A DNA stretch of 64,000 nucleotides from Subsaximicrobium wynnwilliamsii. GTDB taxonomy: Bacteria; Bacteroidota; Bacteroidia; Flavobacteriales; Flavobacteriaceae. The notes beneath the pieces were generated by a model that was not told the origin of the DNA, searched no databases, and saw nothing but the letters and a program-made list of their open reading frames with translations. The translations under genes were made by a program, and so were the position numbers. Shown in pieces: positions 52,897-61,435 of the stretch; the stretch's first letter is position 1, and each line of letters begins with the position of its first letter. The DNA is taken from contig NZ_VORM01000022.1 in NCBI RefSeq assembly GCF_007997225.1, positions 1 to 64,000 of the forward strand. The letters are read 5' to 3'.

Positions 52897-54279
52897 CTAT
52901 TTCACATCCCATATATCTTCGAGTTCCTCCAGAGAACGCCCTTTGGTTTCTGGGATGAACTTATAGGTAAACACCACGATAAAAATGATGAAGCCTATAA
53001 AGATGAAATAAGGTAGGGAGCCGTTCCAAAAAGCATTGTTGTTGACCTCACTTTCTGTAACAATGGGAAAGGACTGCGAGACTACAAAATTTGCCGCCCA
53101 TTGGGCTGCCACTGCGACAGACATGGCGACACTTCTAATGTTATTAGGAAACATCTCAGACAATAGCACCCAAACTACAGGTCCCATAGACATTGCGAAA
53201 GACGCCACAAATAGCAACACGCCAATCAAAGACAGGATGCCCAAAGATTGCTGCTGTATGGTAACACCTAATATCAAGAACCCGAGTAACATGCCCGCAG
53301 ATCCAATATAAATCAATGGTTTTCTTCCTATTCTATCCACGGTGGCCATCGCGATAAACGTAAATATCAAATTGACGAAAGCCAGCAATATCTGTTGCAG
53401 CAAGACGTCTTCTTTACCAAAGCCCAAGGACTGTTCAAAAATATCGGCGCCATAATAGAGTACCGCATTGATTCCCGTAAATTGCTGAAGTACAGATAAA
53501 GTGGTGCCGATCACAATAATCGTTAAGATGCCTTTTGAAAAATAATTGATCTTTACGCCTGTGTTTTTCTTTTGCAAGGATTTTTCTATTTCCACACTTT
53601 CACGCTGTGCTTCTTCCGCTCCCAAAATCTTGGTTAGAATGCGTAAGGATTCCTTTTTTTTGCCTTTCATGGCAAGCCAACGCGGACTTTGAGGCACAAA
53701 GAACAAGAGGATCAAGAATAAACCTGCTGGGATCAATTCAGACCAGAACATGCGCCTCCAACCAATCGCGAGGTTTTGTTCTTCCGTGAGGTTACTACCA
53801 ATAGTGTAAGTGGCCAAGAATACGATAAAGAAACCAACCACGATGGCCAATTGGTAATAAGACACCAAATTACCACGCTTTCTTGGTGGTGCAATTTCGG
53901 CTATGTACATGGGTGCATTCATGGATGCGATCCCAATCCCGAGACCACCAATGATTCTAAACATCACTAAAAGATCAACAGACTCTGGAAGCATGGAGGG
54001 CAATCCCGAGCCCCAAGCTGAAATGGAGAATAAAATCGCCGACAAGATCAAGGAATACTTCCGCCCTATCTTAATGCTTAAAGGCCCCGCCACTATGGCG
54101 CCAACAAAACAGCCCACCAATGCACTGCTCACCACCCAACCTTTCATGGCAGCGTCAAGTTCAAAGTATTTACTCAAATAAAATTGGGCGCCATTGATCA
54201 CGCCTGTATCATATCCAAATAAGAGACCACCCAGCGCGGAGACTGAAGTGATCAAAAGCAAAAAAGTCCGTTTATTCAT
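52897..54279 (-). CDS. Sugar porter family MFS transporter
   Basis: The product has 460 residues and 12 membrane helices. Sugar porter signatures are present: GYDTGVINGAQ in helix 1, GRKYSLILSA, PQSPRWLAMKGK after helix 6, QQFTGINAVLYYGADIFEQ in helix 7, DRIGRKPL and PETKGRSLEELE at the end. Such proteins import hexoses or pentoses with protons. It lies between the regulator of the beta-glucan locus and the GH97 gene, with gaps of about 150-180 bp on both sides, so it could serve either cluster. Confidence 0.92.
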   Translation of the reverse strand: MNKRTFLLLITSVSALGGLLFGYDTGVINGAQFYLSKYFELDAAMKGWVVSSALVGCFVGAIVAGPLSIKIGRKYSLILSAILFSISAWGSGLPSMLPESVDLLVMFRIIGGLGIGIASMNAPMYIAEIAPPRKRGNLVSYYQLAIVVGFFIVFLATYTIGSNLTEEQNLAIGWRRMFWSELIPAGLFLILLFFVPQSPRWLAMKGKKKESLRILTKILGAEEAQRESVEIEKSLQKKNTGVKINYFSKGILTIIVIGTTLSVLQQFTGINAVLYYGADIFEQSLGFGKEDVLLQQILLAFVNLIFTFIAMATVDRIGRKPLIYIGSAGMLLGFLILGVTIQQQSLGILSLIGVLLFVASFAMSMGPVVWVLLSEMFPNNIRSVAMSVAVAAQWAANFVVSQSFPIVTESEVNNNAFWNGSLPYFIFIGFIIFIVVFTYKFIPETKGRSLEELEDIWDVK

Positions 54280-54455
54280 GTGTATTTAGTTAAAGTTAGC
54301 AATCAGGTATTGGCTATGGTTAAAAAATTAAATGTGTTATTTAGTGCAAATTGTGAATTAATCAATCTTTCTCAAATCTAACTAAACTTAGCCAAATCTA
54401 TTAAAAAATGACCTATTTTCCGTTTCATGGCAAACTTTATGTTCTAGGGCTTGAT

Positions 54456-56546
54456 CTATTTATTGGATTCCTTGATCGCAATGGCAACGCCACCGCCAGC
54501 TGCCAGCATTAATTCTAGCTTGCTATTATTGCTAATGTCTTCCGAAGAAATCTCGTAAGCTTCTGGATTGGTCTTGTAATGGGCGTCTGCCGCGTCTTTA
54601 TAAATGGTTGCAGTATAGTTTTTACCGGCCTCTAAAAAATCGAAATTGATAGTTACCGTTCTTGCCTGTTCATCGGTAATGGCGCCCAAGAACCAATGTC
54701 CAGTTTGCTTTTCTTGTCTCGCCATGACGATGAAGTCGCCAATTTCGGCATCCAAGACTTTCGATTGTTGCCAATCAATACCCACATCTTCAATAAATTG
54801 AAAAGCGGGATGACCTTCGTAATTTTTTATAAGGTCGGGTACCATTTGCACAGGACTATAGACCACGACATACAACGCGAGTTGATGCGCCAAAGTGGTA
54901 TTGATTTGATTGTTTTCTTTATAGGGTTTCAAGCTTGTATTGAAGATACCAGGCGTATAATCTACAGGACCACCCAACATTCTGGTAAAAGGCACGATGG
55001 TTAAATGTTCTGGCGGATTCCCACCATCATCAGACCAAGCGTTGTACTCTTGGCCGCGAACGCCCTCACGTGAAATCGCCACAGGATAAGTACGTCGTTT
55101 CCCTGTTGCTTTAATGGGTTCATGCGCATTGATGGCCACTTGGTTTTCGATGCCTTTTTCCAAAACCTTTTGGTAGTGGTTGACCATAAATTGGCCATGA
55201 TGGTATTCGCCTTCTGGGATGACGCTGCCCACATAGCCTGTTTTTACTGCATGGATTTTCAGGTCTTTCATCAGGGCAAAAGCGGTATCTATTTGGGCCT
55301 CGTATCCTGTGACGTCTGCGGAAGTTTCATGGTGCATGATCAATGCCACACCTTTTGATTTTCCGTAGCGCACTACTTCTTGTAAATCGTAATCGGGATA
55401 GGGCGTTACAAAATCAAAATCGACTTGTTTGGCTTTTTTGTCCCACCATTGCTCCCAGCCGATGTTCCAACCTTCCACCAACATGGCGTTAATGTTGTGT
55501 TTTGCTGAAAAATCAATCAGCTCTTTGGCGTATGTGGTGTTTGCGGCATGATTGGCGCCTGCATAATCCCAATTGCCAGTACCAATATGCATATCCCACC
55601 AAATGCCCGTGTATTTTGTAGGTTTGAAAAAACTCATGTCTTCAACAACATTAGGATCATTGAGATTAACAATCAGTTTTGATTCGATAAGCTGTCCCGG
55701 TTTTTCAGCAATTTGAATGGTTCGCCATGGGGTTTCAAAAGGCGTTTGGCGCTTGACTTTTATGTTTTCGGCATTGCCCACCAGTTCACTTTTCATCTTA
55801 TGATTAGTGGTATCTACCGCCAAGGTCATCCCTGCGTAATCGGTAAGATCGGCTTCGTGGAAACTGAGGTACAAGCCTGCTTCAGTCTTCATCGTAACTG
55901 GCGTGTTCACTGCGTTTTCTGGCATATAGGTTTGCCCTAAGTGAGTCCCGGGCTCATACAGTTTAAGTGCATCAATTTCTGAAAATTTCGTGGTCTGGTA
56001 CAAATATTCATAAATATCCCAATCGCCGGGAATCCACCATACTTTGTGGTTTCCAGTGAGGTTGAATTCGGTATTTTCGTCGGTAATCACGACCTCGTTT
56101 AAATTTTCTTGCTTCGGAAATTCATAGCGGAAACCAATCCCGTCGTCATAAACCTTAAAGATGATATTGATTTTTCGTTTTAATGCTGAAGTTTCTTCCA
56201 GCTGAAGCTTCAGCTCATTATACTCATTTTTGACTTCCGCATCCTCGCCCCAAACCGGTTGCCAGGTCTCGTTTACGGAAGCGGTGTCTGTCGCCACAAT
56301 CCTAAAATCGCCACTTAAAGGCGCGGCATCCTTCAGCTCAAAACCCATTTTGGAGGAATCGATGACTTTTTCAGTCTTGTAATTGACCACATAAAAGGGT
56401 TGATTTTCAGCAGAAAGATGGAAAGACACCTTGATGTTTTTATCTGGCGAAGTTACTTCCGAAGTAAACTTTTTTCCTTCGGAAGCACAGGCGTTCAGAA
56501 GGATTAGTATTAAGATGGGAAGGAAAAATTTTATTATATATTTCAT
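54456..56546 (-). CDS. GH97 family glycosidase lipoprotein
   Basis: The product has 696 residues. The lipobox ends at C20 (ILLNACASEG). The GH97 layout is complete: an N-terminal beta-super-sandwich (VTSPDKNIKVSFHLSAENQP, then YDDGIGFRYEFP), the barrel (YTGIWWDMHIGTGNWDY, VEGWNIGWEQWW, AVKTGYVGSVIPEGEYHHGQ) and the catalytic-region segments NAHEPIKATGKRRTYP and SREGVRGQEYNAW. The C-terminal beta domain ends GGGVAIAIKE. GH97 includes alpha-glucosidases (SusB) and alpha-galactosidases. The choice is not resolved here. It heads the leftward end of the second carbohydrate cluster. Confidence 0.92.
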   Translation of the reverse strand: MKYIIKFFLPILILILLNACASEGKKFTSEVTSPDKNIKVSFHLSAENQPFYVVNYKTEKVIDSSKMGFELKDAAPLSGDFRIVATDTASVNETWQPVWGEDAEVKNEYNELKLQLEETSALKRKINIIFKVYDDGIGFRYEFPKQENLNEVVITDENTEFNLTGNHKVWWIPGDWDIYEYLYQTTKFSEIDALKLYEPGTHLGQTYMPENAVNTPVTMKTEAGLYLSFHEADLTDYAGMTLAVDTTNHKMKSELVGNAENIKVKRQTPFETPWRTIQIAEKPGQLIESKLIVNLNDPNVVEDMSFFKPTKYTGIWWDMHIGTGNWDYAGANHAANTTYAKELIDFSAKHNINAMLVEGWNIGWEQWWDKKAKQVDFDFVTPYPDYDLQEVVRYGKSKGVALIMHHETSADVTGYEAQIDTAFALMKDLKIHAVKTGYVGSVIPEGEYHHGQFMVNHYQKVLEKGIENQVAINAHEPIKATGKRRTYPVAISREGVRGQEYNAWSDDGGNPPEHLTIVPFTRMLGGPVDYTPGIFNTSLKPYKENNQINTTLAHQLALYVVVYSPVQMVPDLIKNYEGHPAFQFIEDVGIDWQQSKVLDAEIGDFIVMARQEKQTGHWFLGAITDEQARTVTINFDFLEAGKNYTATIYKDAADAHYKTNPEAYEISSEDISNNSKLELMLAAGGGVAIAIKESNK

Positions 56547-56577
56547 TTTGGCACGATTAAAATTCAGGTTCTATAAA

Positions 56578-56590
56578 ACACAATTTGTGT
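56578..56590. promoter_or_regulatory. Perfect 13-bp palindrome upstream of GH97
   Basis: ACACAA-T-TTGTGT lies 32-44 bp upstream of the GH97 start codon. The size and position suit an operator or a transcript-start hairpin. No regulator can be assigned. Confidence 0.3.
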
Positions 56591-56655
56591 CATTTTTACA
56601 GTTCCATTTAGAACTTGATTCAGTTACTTATTCGTCTTGGTTCTATGTTCTAATA

Positions 56656-56671
56656 GTCCCGGTATCGGGAC
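56656..56671. repeat. REP-like palindrome (copy 3)
   Basis: GTCCCGGTATCGGGAC is a palindrome with one mismatched pair, followed by GGTCTAGA as in the copy at 14487-14502. It lies just beyond the stop of the GH43 gene. Confidence 0.7.
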
Positions 56672-56696
56672 GGTCTAGATGCTTCGTACTTACATG

Positions 56697-58565
56697 TTAT
56701 TCGGTGTAAAGAATTTCGCTTTTAGCTGAAATCCCATTCTCATTAAAGGTTTCCACTTGGTAATAATAGGCTTGGTCTGTGTTCAATGCCCGTAATTCAT
56801 AATTTGGTGCATCATACATCAAGGCCGACAGGTTGAGCTTATCTTTGGCAATGCCCCAATAAATCACGTAACCCGTGGCGTCTTCCACTTTATCCCAAGT
56901 GAGGTCGGTATTTCTTCGGTCCTTTTGACGGGCAACTTTGAAGTTTGCCGGTGGCGCTGGTTTGGCCTCCTTGCCGTTACCAAAGACCCGCAGTTCTGAA
57001 ATCGCGAGATATTTGTTGTACCCATACACATGATTGTATCTGATGTATCGTGCTTCCGCCGGTGTTTCCAACTCCAAATAGGCATGTGGCATATCGCGCT
57101 CATTTTTAGAATAATCAAGTATGGTTTCCCAAGTTGTTCCGTCCATCGAACCTTCAATCACAAATTGTTGCTTGATGCCGTCTGGTCGCCCAAAGACTTC
57201 GGAATTGAAATCCTGAAAATTAATCTGAATCGCTTTCACATCCATAACTTTCAGCAAATCCATTTCCACATAAATCGAATCGCTATTTGCCTCGGAAACC
57301 CAATAGGAACGGATTTCCTCATCATTGATCTTATTGATATTGAAATCCTTGATTTGCGCTTGCATGTAACCGCCCTCACTTTCATCTACCACATTGACGT
57401 CTTTTTCAACCAAGCCCGAATTGGTGGTCACGGGTTTATTATAAGACAATAGCATCCAGCCTGTAAAACGCTCTTTGTGACGTTCAACTTCTGTACCGGG
57501 CAAATAGTGCGGATAATCGCCATAAGCCGTATTGACATACATTTGCCCATCGTCCTCAAAACCCGCAGGATACATGCCTAAGCGCCGCTCAAACTTATAG
57601 TTTACCGAAATTGCCATCGTGGAATAATGCCAATAATTACCACTATTATCCTGAACCGTACTGCCATGACCAGCGCCCTTTAAAAAGCCACCGGGTTTAT
57701 AGGAAATCGGGTTATAAGGTGCATATTCAAAAGGTCCAAACGGACTCTTTCCTGTATAAACGCCATCGGCATAAACGTTCCATTGGGTACCCGGTGCACC
57801 ATACTCTAAATAATAGGTATCGCCGTGTTTCACCATCCAAGGGCCTTCAATAAAGGGTTTTAGATCTGACTTATGATCTTGGCCAAAACGTTCCCATCCG
57901 TGTTTTTCGGGATCTAAATTGAACAAAACTACTTGCTCTCCCATGGGGATGAAATAATTATCGGCATCCAACTCTATGGCATGAATGGGCCATTTGTTGG
58001 AAGATTCTTCATAGAGATAGACTTTGTTGTCATCATCCACAAAGAGATTAGGGTCTTGCACGCCTCCTGGCACATTGATCACGGCATAATTGGTTTTCCA
58101 ATCGCCCAACTCGGGATTATTGGTCTCTATCACTGCGCCGCGCCCCGAAGGGTCTCCCAAAAGAATGATCTTGCCATCCCTAACCGCCGCAGCCGGTGCA
58201 TTACTACCATTAAAAAACCAGCTTTGTGGTTTGATAAATGTCCAATTGCTCATATCATCACTTGCCCAATAGCCGTGGGAGCGGGTCACGAACATGTAGT
58301 AACGGCCCTTGAAATTGACCACCGCAGGATCGGCGCCCGAACGGTAAGACACATTATTTCTTGCCCGATAGTGTGACATATAGGAATAATCGATATCAAT
58401 GGGATTACAATAAGTCTTGAACTGTTTTGTTTGATTTTTTTCTTCGGAAGGCGTTTTTGTTGCCAGCGTCTTTGCCTTGTCATCCTCCTCTTTACAACTC
58501 TGAAAACTGAGCAAAACGAAAGCGACTAAAAGGAACTTTTGGTACGTAAATTGAAATGTGTTCAT
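56697..58565 (-). CDS. GH43-type glycosidase lipoprotein with CBM32-like and FN3 domains
   Basis: The product has 622 residues. The lipobox ends at C24 (SFQSCKEEDD). A five-bladed propeller GH43 domain spans about 70-370 with the expected acidic triad: D79 in RSGADPAVV, D171 in VQDPNLFV, E240 in FIEGPWM. A discoidin/F5-8 type C (CBM32-like) domain follows at about 400-535 (VEMDLLKVMDVKAIQINFQD, then ARYIRYNHVYGYNKYLAISE). A fibronectin type III domain closes the protein (PPANFKVARQ to YYYQVETFNENG). GH43 enzymes act on arabinan, xylan or galactan. The subfamily is not resolved. It is 5 bp after the sulfatase gene. Confidence 0.85.
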   Translation of the reverse strand: MNTFQFTYQKFLLVAFVLLSFQSCKEEDDKAKTLATKTPSEEKNQTKQFKTYCNPIDIDYSYMSHYRARNNVSYRSGADPAVVNFKGRYYMFVTRSHGYWASDDMSNWTFIKPQSWFFNGSNAPAAAVRDGKIILLGDPSGRGAVIETNNPELGDWKTNYAVINVPGGVQDPNLFVDDDNKVYLYEESSNKWPIHAIELDADNYFIPMGEQVVLFNLDPEKHGWERFGQDHKSDLKPFIEGPWMVKHGDTYYLEYGAPGTQWNVYADGVYTGKSPFGPFEYAPYNPISYKPGGFLKGAGHGSTVQDNSGNYWHYSTMAISVNYKFERRLGMYPAGFEDDGQMYVNTAYGDYPHYLPGTEVERHKERFTGWMLLSYNKPVTTNSGLVEKDVNVVDESEGGYMQAQIKDFNINKINDEEIRSYWVSEANSDSIYVEMDLLKVMDVKAIQINFQDFNSEVFGRPDGIKQQFVIEGSMDGTTWETILDYSKNERDMPHAYLELETPAEARYIRYNHVYGYNKYLAISELRVFGNGKEAKPAPPANFKVARQKDRRNTDLTWDKVEDATGYVIYWGIAKDKLNLSALMYDAPNYELRALNTDQAYYYQVETFNENGISAKSEILYTE

Positions 58566-58569
58566 ATTT

Positions 58570-60240
58570 TTAATGTTTATAAGATTTTAAGGCTTTTCCG
58601 CGTAATTTTTCAAAGTTCATATAATTGCGCTTGATGGCTTCTGGGCTGACCTTTTCGAATTCCTTGTCGGTTACCTTGTATTGTTTTTGCAATGCATCCA
58701 AACGCTTATGGAGTTTTTCTGCGATGTCATTGTAATCGTCATCATTAATTAAATTATGGACTTCACTTGGGTCTTTCTCCAAATCGTACAATTCCCATTC
58801 ATCAATGTCGTCATAGACATGAATCAATTTATAACGCTTGGTGCGCACGCCATACATTTTCTTGACCATGTGAAAGGCTGGGAAATCGTAATAATGGTAA
58901 TAAATGGCATCTCTAAAATCGGCATCTTCCATGTCTTTTGTAAATAAGGGCAGCATCGATTTACCTTGCATATCTTCAGGAATTGGCACACCTGCCATAT
59001 CCAAAAAGGTTTCCGCGAAATCCAAATTTTGAGTGAGCGCGGTGATTTCAGTTCCCGGTGTAATGAGATTTGGATACTTCATCAACATGGGCATGGCGAG
59101 TGACTCTTCATACATAAAACGTTTATCAAACCAGCCCTTTTCGCCCAGATAAAAACCTTGGTCGGTGGTGTAAACCACGATGGTGTTTTCTGCCAACCCG
59201 TTGGCTTCCAAATAATCCAAAATAGTCCCCACGCCTTCATCTACCGATGCGATTGTAGCCATATAATCCTGTAGATAGCGTTGCAATTTCCATAATGCCA
59301 AATCCTTGCCTTTCAAATTCATCTCGTGAAAGGCATCGTTTTTAGGTTGGTAGGCCTTGTCCCATTCGGCACGTTGGGCTTGGGTCATTCGGTCGAAATT
59401 GGTTTTCCAAGGGTTATGCGCCAATTCTGGACTTCCCTTTTTCTTGGTCATCTTCAAATCATGGCCTTCGTACATATCGGTGTAAATGGTCATGGACTGC
59501 TCTTTGGAAGCGGTTGAACCTTCATGGTCTGTAAAATAAGTGTCGGGTACAGGAAATTCCACAGCATCATATGTATGCAAATGCCGTAAAGCTGGCATCC
59601 AGTTGCGATGTGGCGCTTTGTGCTGCAGCATGAGCATGAAGGGCTTATTGGCATCCTTGGCCTTATCCAAAAAGTTGATGGCATCCTCGGTAATCAAATC
59701 GGTGGCATAGCCAGGGACTCTGGTGGTATCGGCGACAGCTTGACCATCCTTTAAACTTATAAAATCGGGGTTGTAATAATTGCCTTGGTCCAATAAGATG
59801 TTCCAATAGTCAAAACCTTCCGGATAGCCATGTAAATGCCATTTCCCAATGACCGCTGTGCTATAGCCTGCGTTCTGCAAGAGCTTCGGAAAGGTTTGTT
59901 GGCTCCCATCAAAACGCTCACCATTCATTCTAAACCCGTTGATATGACTGTGTTTTCCTGTAAGGATGACGGCGCGACTAGGCCCGCAAATGGAATTGGT
60001 ATTGAAATTATTTTTGAAAATAGCGCCTTCATTGGCAATCCGGTCAATGTTGGGCGTTGGCGCTAAATCACTGATAGGATGGCCATAAGCACTAATGGCT
60101 TGTGTGGCGTGATCATCGGCCATGATGAAAATGATGTTTGGGCGTTTTTTGGGTGCTTCCGCAACATCTGGGGTTTTGGCTTCGTTACAAGAGTAACATA
60201 CAATCGCAATCCATAAAATGCTAAGCAGATTTTTCATCAT
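58570..60240 (-). CDS. S1-family (arylsulfatase-type) sulfatase lipoprotein
   Basis: The product has 556 residues. Signal peptide with lipobox is near C18 (IVCYSCNEA). The sulfatase core begins RPNIIFIMADDHATQAIS with the metal-binding D42-D43. The formylglycine motif is C85-G-P-S-R89 in SICGPSRAVILTGKHSH, so activity needs a sulfatase-maturating enzyme, which is not encoded in this window. Further motifs are GKWHLHG, HKAPHRNW and YTTDQGFYLGEKGWFDKR. It should remove sulfate from an algal polysaccharide in the periplasm. It overlaps the esterase gene by 4 bp (ATGA). Confidence 0.95.
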   Translation of the reverse strand: MMKNLLSILWIAIVCYSCNEAKTPDVAEAPKKRPNIIFIMADDHATQAISAYGHPISDLAPTPNIDRIANEGAIFKNNFNTNSICGPSRAVILTGKHSHINGFRMNGERFDGSQQTFPKLLQNAGYSTAVIGKWHLHGYPEGFDYWNILLDQGNYYNPDFISLKDGQAVADTTRVPGYATDLITEDAINFLDKAKDANKPFMLMLQHKAPHRNWMPALRHLHTYDAVEFPVPDTYFTDHEGSTASKEQSMTIYTDMYEGHDLKMTKKKGSPELAHNPWKTNFDRMTQAQRAEWDKAYQPKNDAFHEMNLKGKDLALWKLQRYLQDYMATIASVDEGVGTILDYLEANGLAENTIVVYTTDQGFYLGEKGWFDKRFMYEESLAMPMLMKYPNLITPGTEITALTQNLDFAETFLDMAGVPIPEDMQGKSMLPLFTKDMEDADFRDAIYYHYYDFPAFHMVKKMYGVRTKRYKLIHVYDDIDEWELYDLEKDPSEVHNLINDDDYNDIAEKLHKRLDALQKQYKVTDKEFEKVSPEAIKRNYMNFEKLRGKALKSYKH

Positions 60241-61133
60241 TTCTGTAGTATTGATTTCGTGATTATTTTTTCAGTCTGGATCACTTCAGAATTAAGCATG
60301 GTTTTATTGATGAATTCCAAAAGGGTATCCAATTGGTCAAAAGGGATTGAGGACAGCTCATGCCCGCCACCAATAACCTTATGAAGGTAGTAGGAAGTTC
60401 CTAATTCATCCAATTTTTCAGTAATTGGCTTAGACCCGTAGAGTATCATATATCCGGGTTGCTGCATCTTACAAAAGTGATGAGGGGCAATCCCAAAAGG
60501 TACCAAATTATCAGCGGTACCATGAAACATGACCGTTGGTATGGCATTGGTTTTAGTAATGTAATTGACATCCATTAAGGCTCCAGCCAAAGACCACACA
60601 CCTGCAAATTTTAGGTGTTGGTACCTTGCGGCATCTGCCATAAAGTAATCTTTCATAAACACGGCACTCAACATGCCCTCTGCTCCTGCACTACTGCCAC
60701 CCGCAATGATTTTTGAAGTATCGATTTTCAATTGTTTTGCATTGTTGAACACATAATTGGCTGCATCGAGATAGTCAATGGCTGCATTCGCAAAGATGAA
60801 TCGTTTTTCTTCCTTGGTACACTCACAGCCGAAACCGGTAGGCTTTCCCTTCCGAAGCAATCGGTAGGATATTGAGATGCCTATAAATCCGTTTTCTGTA
60901 AGGTATTCCATCAATCTCACTTCATCTGGATTGGCTCTGCTTCCGCCTGAAAATCCGCCACCATGCATCCACAACACCACAGGCAGACTGTCTTTCTTCT
61001 TGATGCGTTTTGGAGAATAGACGTCCATTTTTAAGGTATCCTTACCTTTAATGGCATAGGTATAGGTTTCCAGGTCTTGAGAAAAAGACTGAAAAGCGAA
61101 CATCAGCAGCACGATAAGTATCAATTGTTTCAT
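60237..61133 (-). CDS. Secreted alpha/beta-hydrolase, probable carbohydrate esterase
   Basis: The product has 298 residues. The signal peptide ends near FAFQSFSQD (about residue 19). It has the alpha/beta-hydrolase fold with oxyanion motif MHGGGFSGGS (H57-G-G-G60), nucleophile elbow IAGGSSAGAEG (S148), acid candidate in MFHGTADNLVPFG, and catalytic histidine in GGGHELSS. The layout resembles BD-FAE/esterase-lipase proteins that deacylate polysaccharides. A CECTKEEK segment adds cysteines that might form a disulfide. It is coupled to the sulfatase by a 4-bp overlap, so it probably removes acyl groups from the same sulfated glycan. Confidence 0.85.
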   Translation of the reverse strand: MKQLILIVLLMFAFQSFSQDLETYTYAIKGKDTLKMDVYSPKRIKKKDSLPVVLWMHGGGFSGGSRANPDEVRLMEYLTENGFIGISISYRLLRKGKPTGFGCECTKEEKRFIFANAAIDYLDAANYVFNNAKQLKIDTSKIIAGGSSAGAEGMLSAVFMKDYFMADAARYQHLKFAGVWSLAGALMDVNYITKTNAIPTVMFHGTADNLVPFGIAPHHFCKMQQPGYMILYGSKPITEKLDELGTSYYLHKVIGGGHELSSIPFDQLDTLLEFINKTMLNSEVIQTEKIITKSILQK

Positions 61134-61435
61134 TTAATTGGTTATGGCTCTAGCTTAATCAAGCGTTGATTCTTTAATTTAATTTAAAATCCAGGTATTT
61201 TGCGCTGTCTCCATTCTAGAAAATTCAATGATTCCCTCCAGGGTCATGGCAAAATTAATTGAATTTTCGGCATCATGTTCTTGCCCCTCCCGATAGATAT
61301 TGGGACTAAAGAGCGACATAATGCCGAAAATTATAGTGCTCAGTTATCATACCCGTTGTAAACTAGAGCCTTGGTCATTAAACCTAACCGCTTTCTATAG
61401 AAGCTTGCAGGTAAGCACTATTTTTCAACATTTAG
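61134..61435. other. Intergenic region between GH2 and esterase genes
   Basis: Apart from the gene remnant at 61179-61319, this stretch has no supported feature. It should contain the leader of the esterase-sulfatase-GH43 operon. Its size contrasts with the very tight spacing of the following three genes. Confidence 0.5.
61179..61319 (-). pseudogene. C-terminal remnant of an unidentified gene
   Basis: This minus-strand frame reads like natural protein: SLFSPNIYREGQEHDAENSI, then NFAMTLEGIIEFSRMETA, ending at TAA 61179-61181. In-frame sequence continues a few codons upstream of the ATG (TIIFGI) before a stop. The ending resembles the last about 50 residues of a longer enzyme. It was not assigned to a family. 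It lies between two genes of the same cluster, so it is probably what remains of a deleted cluster member. Confidence 0.45.
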
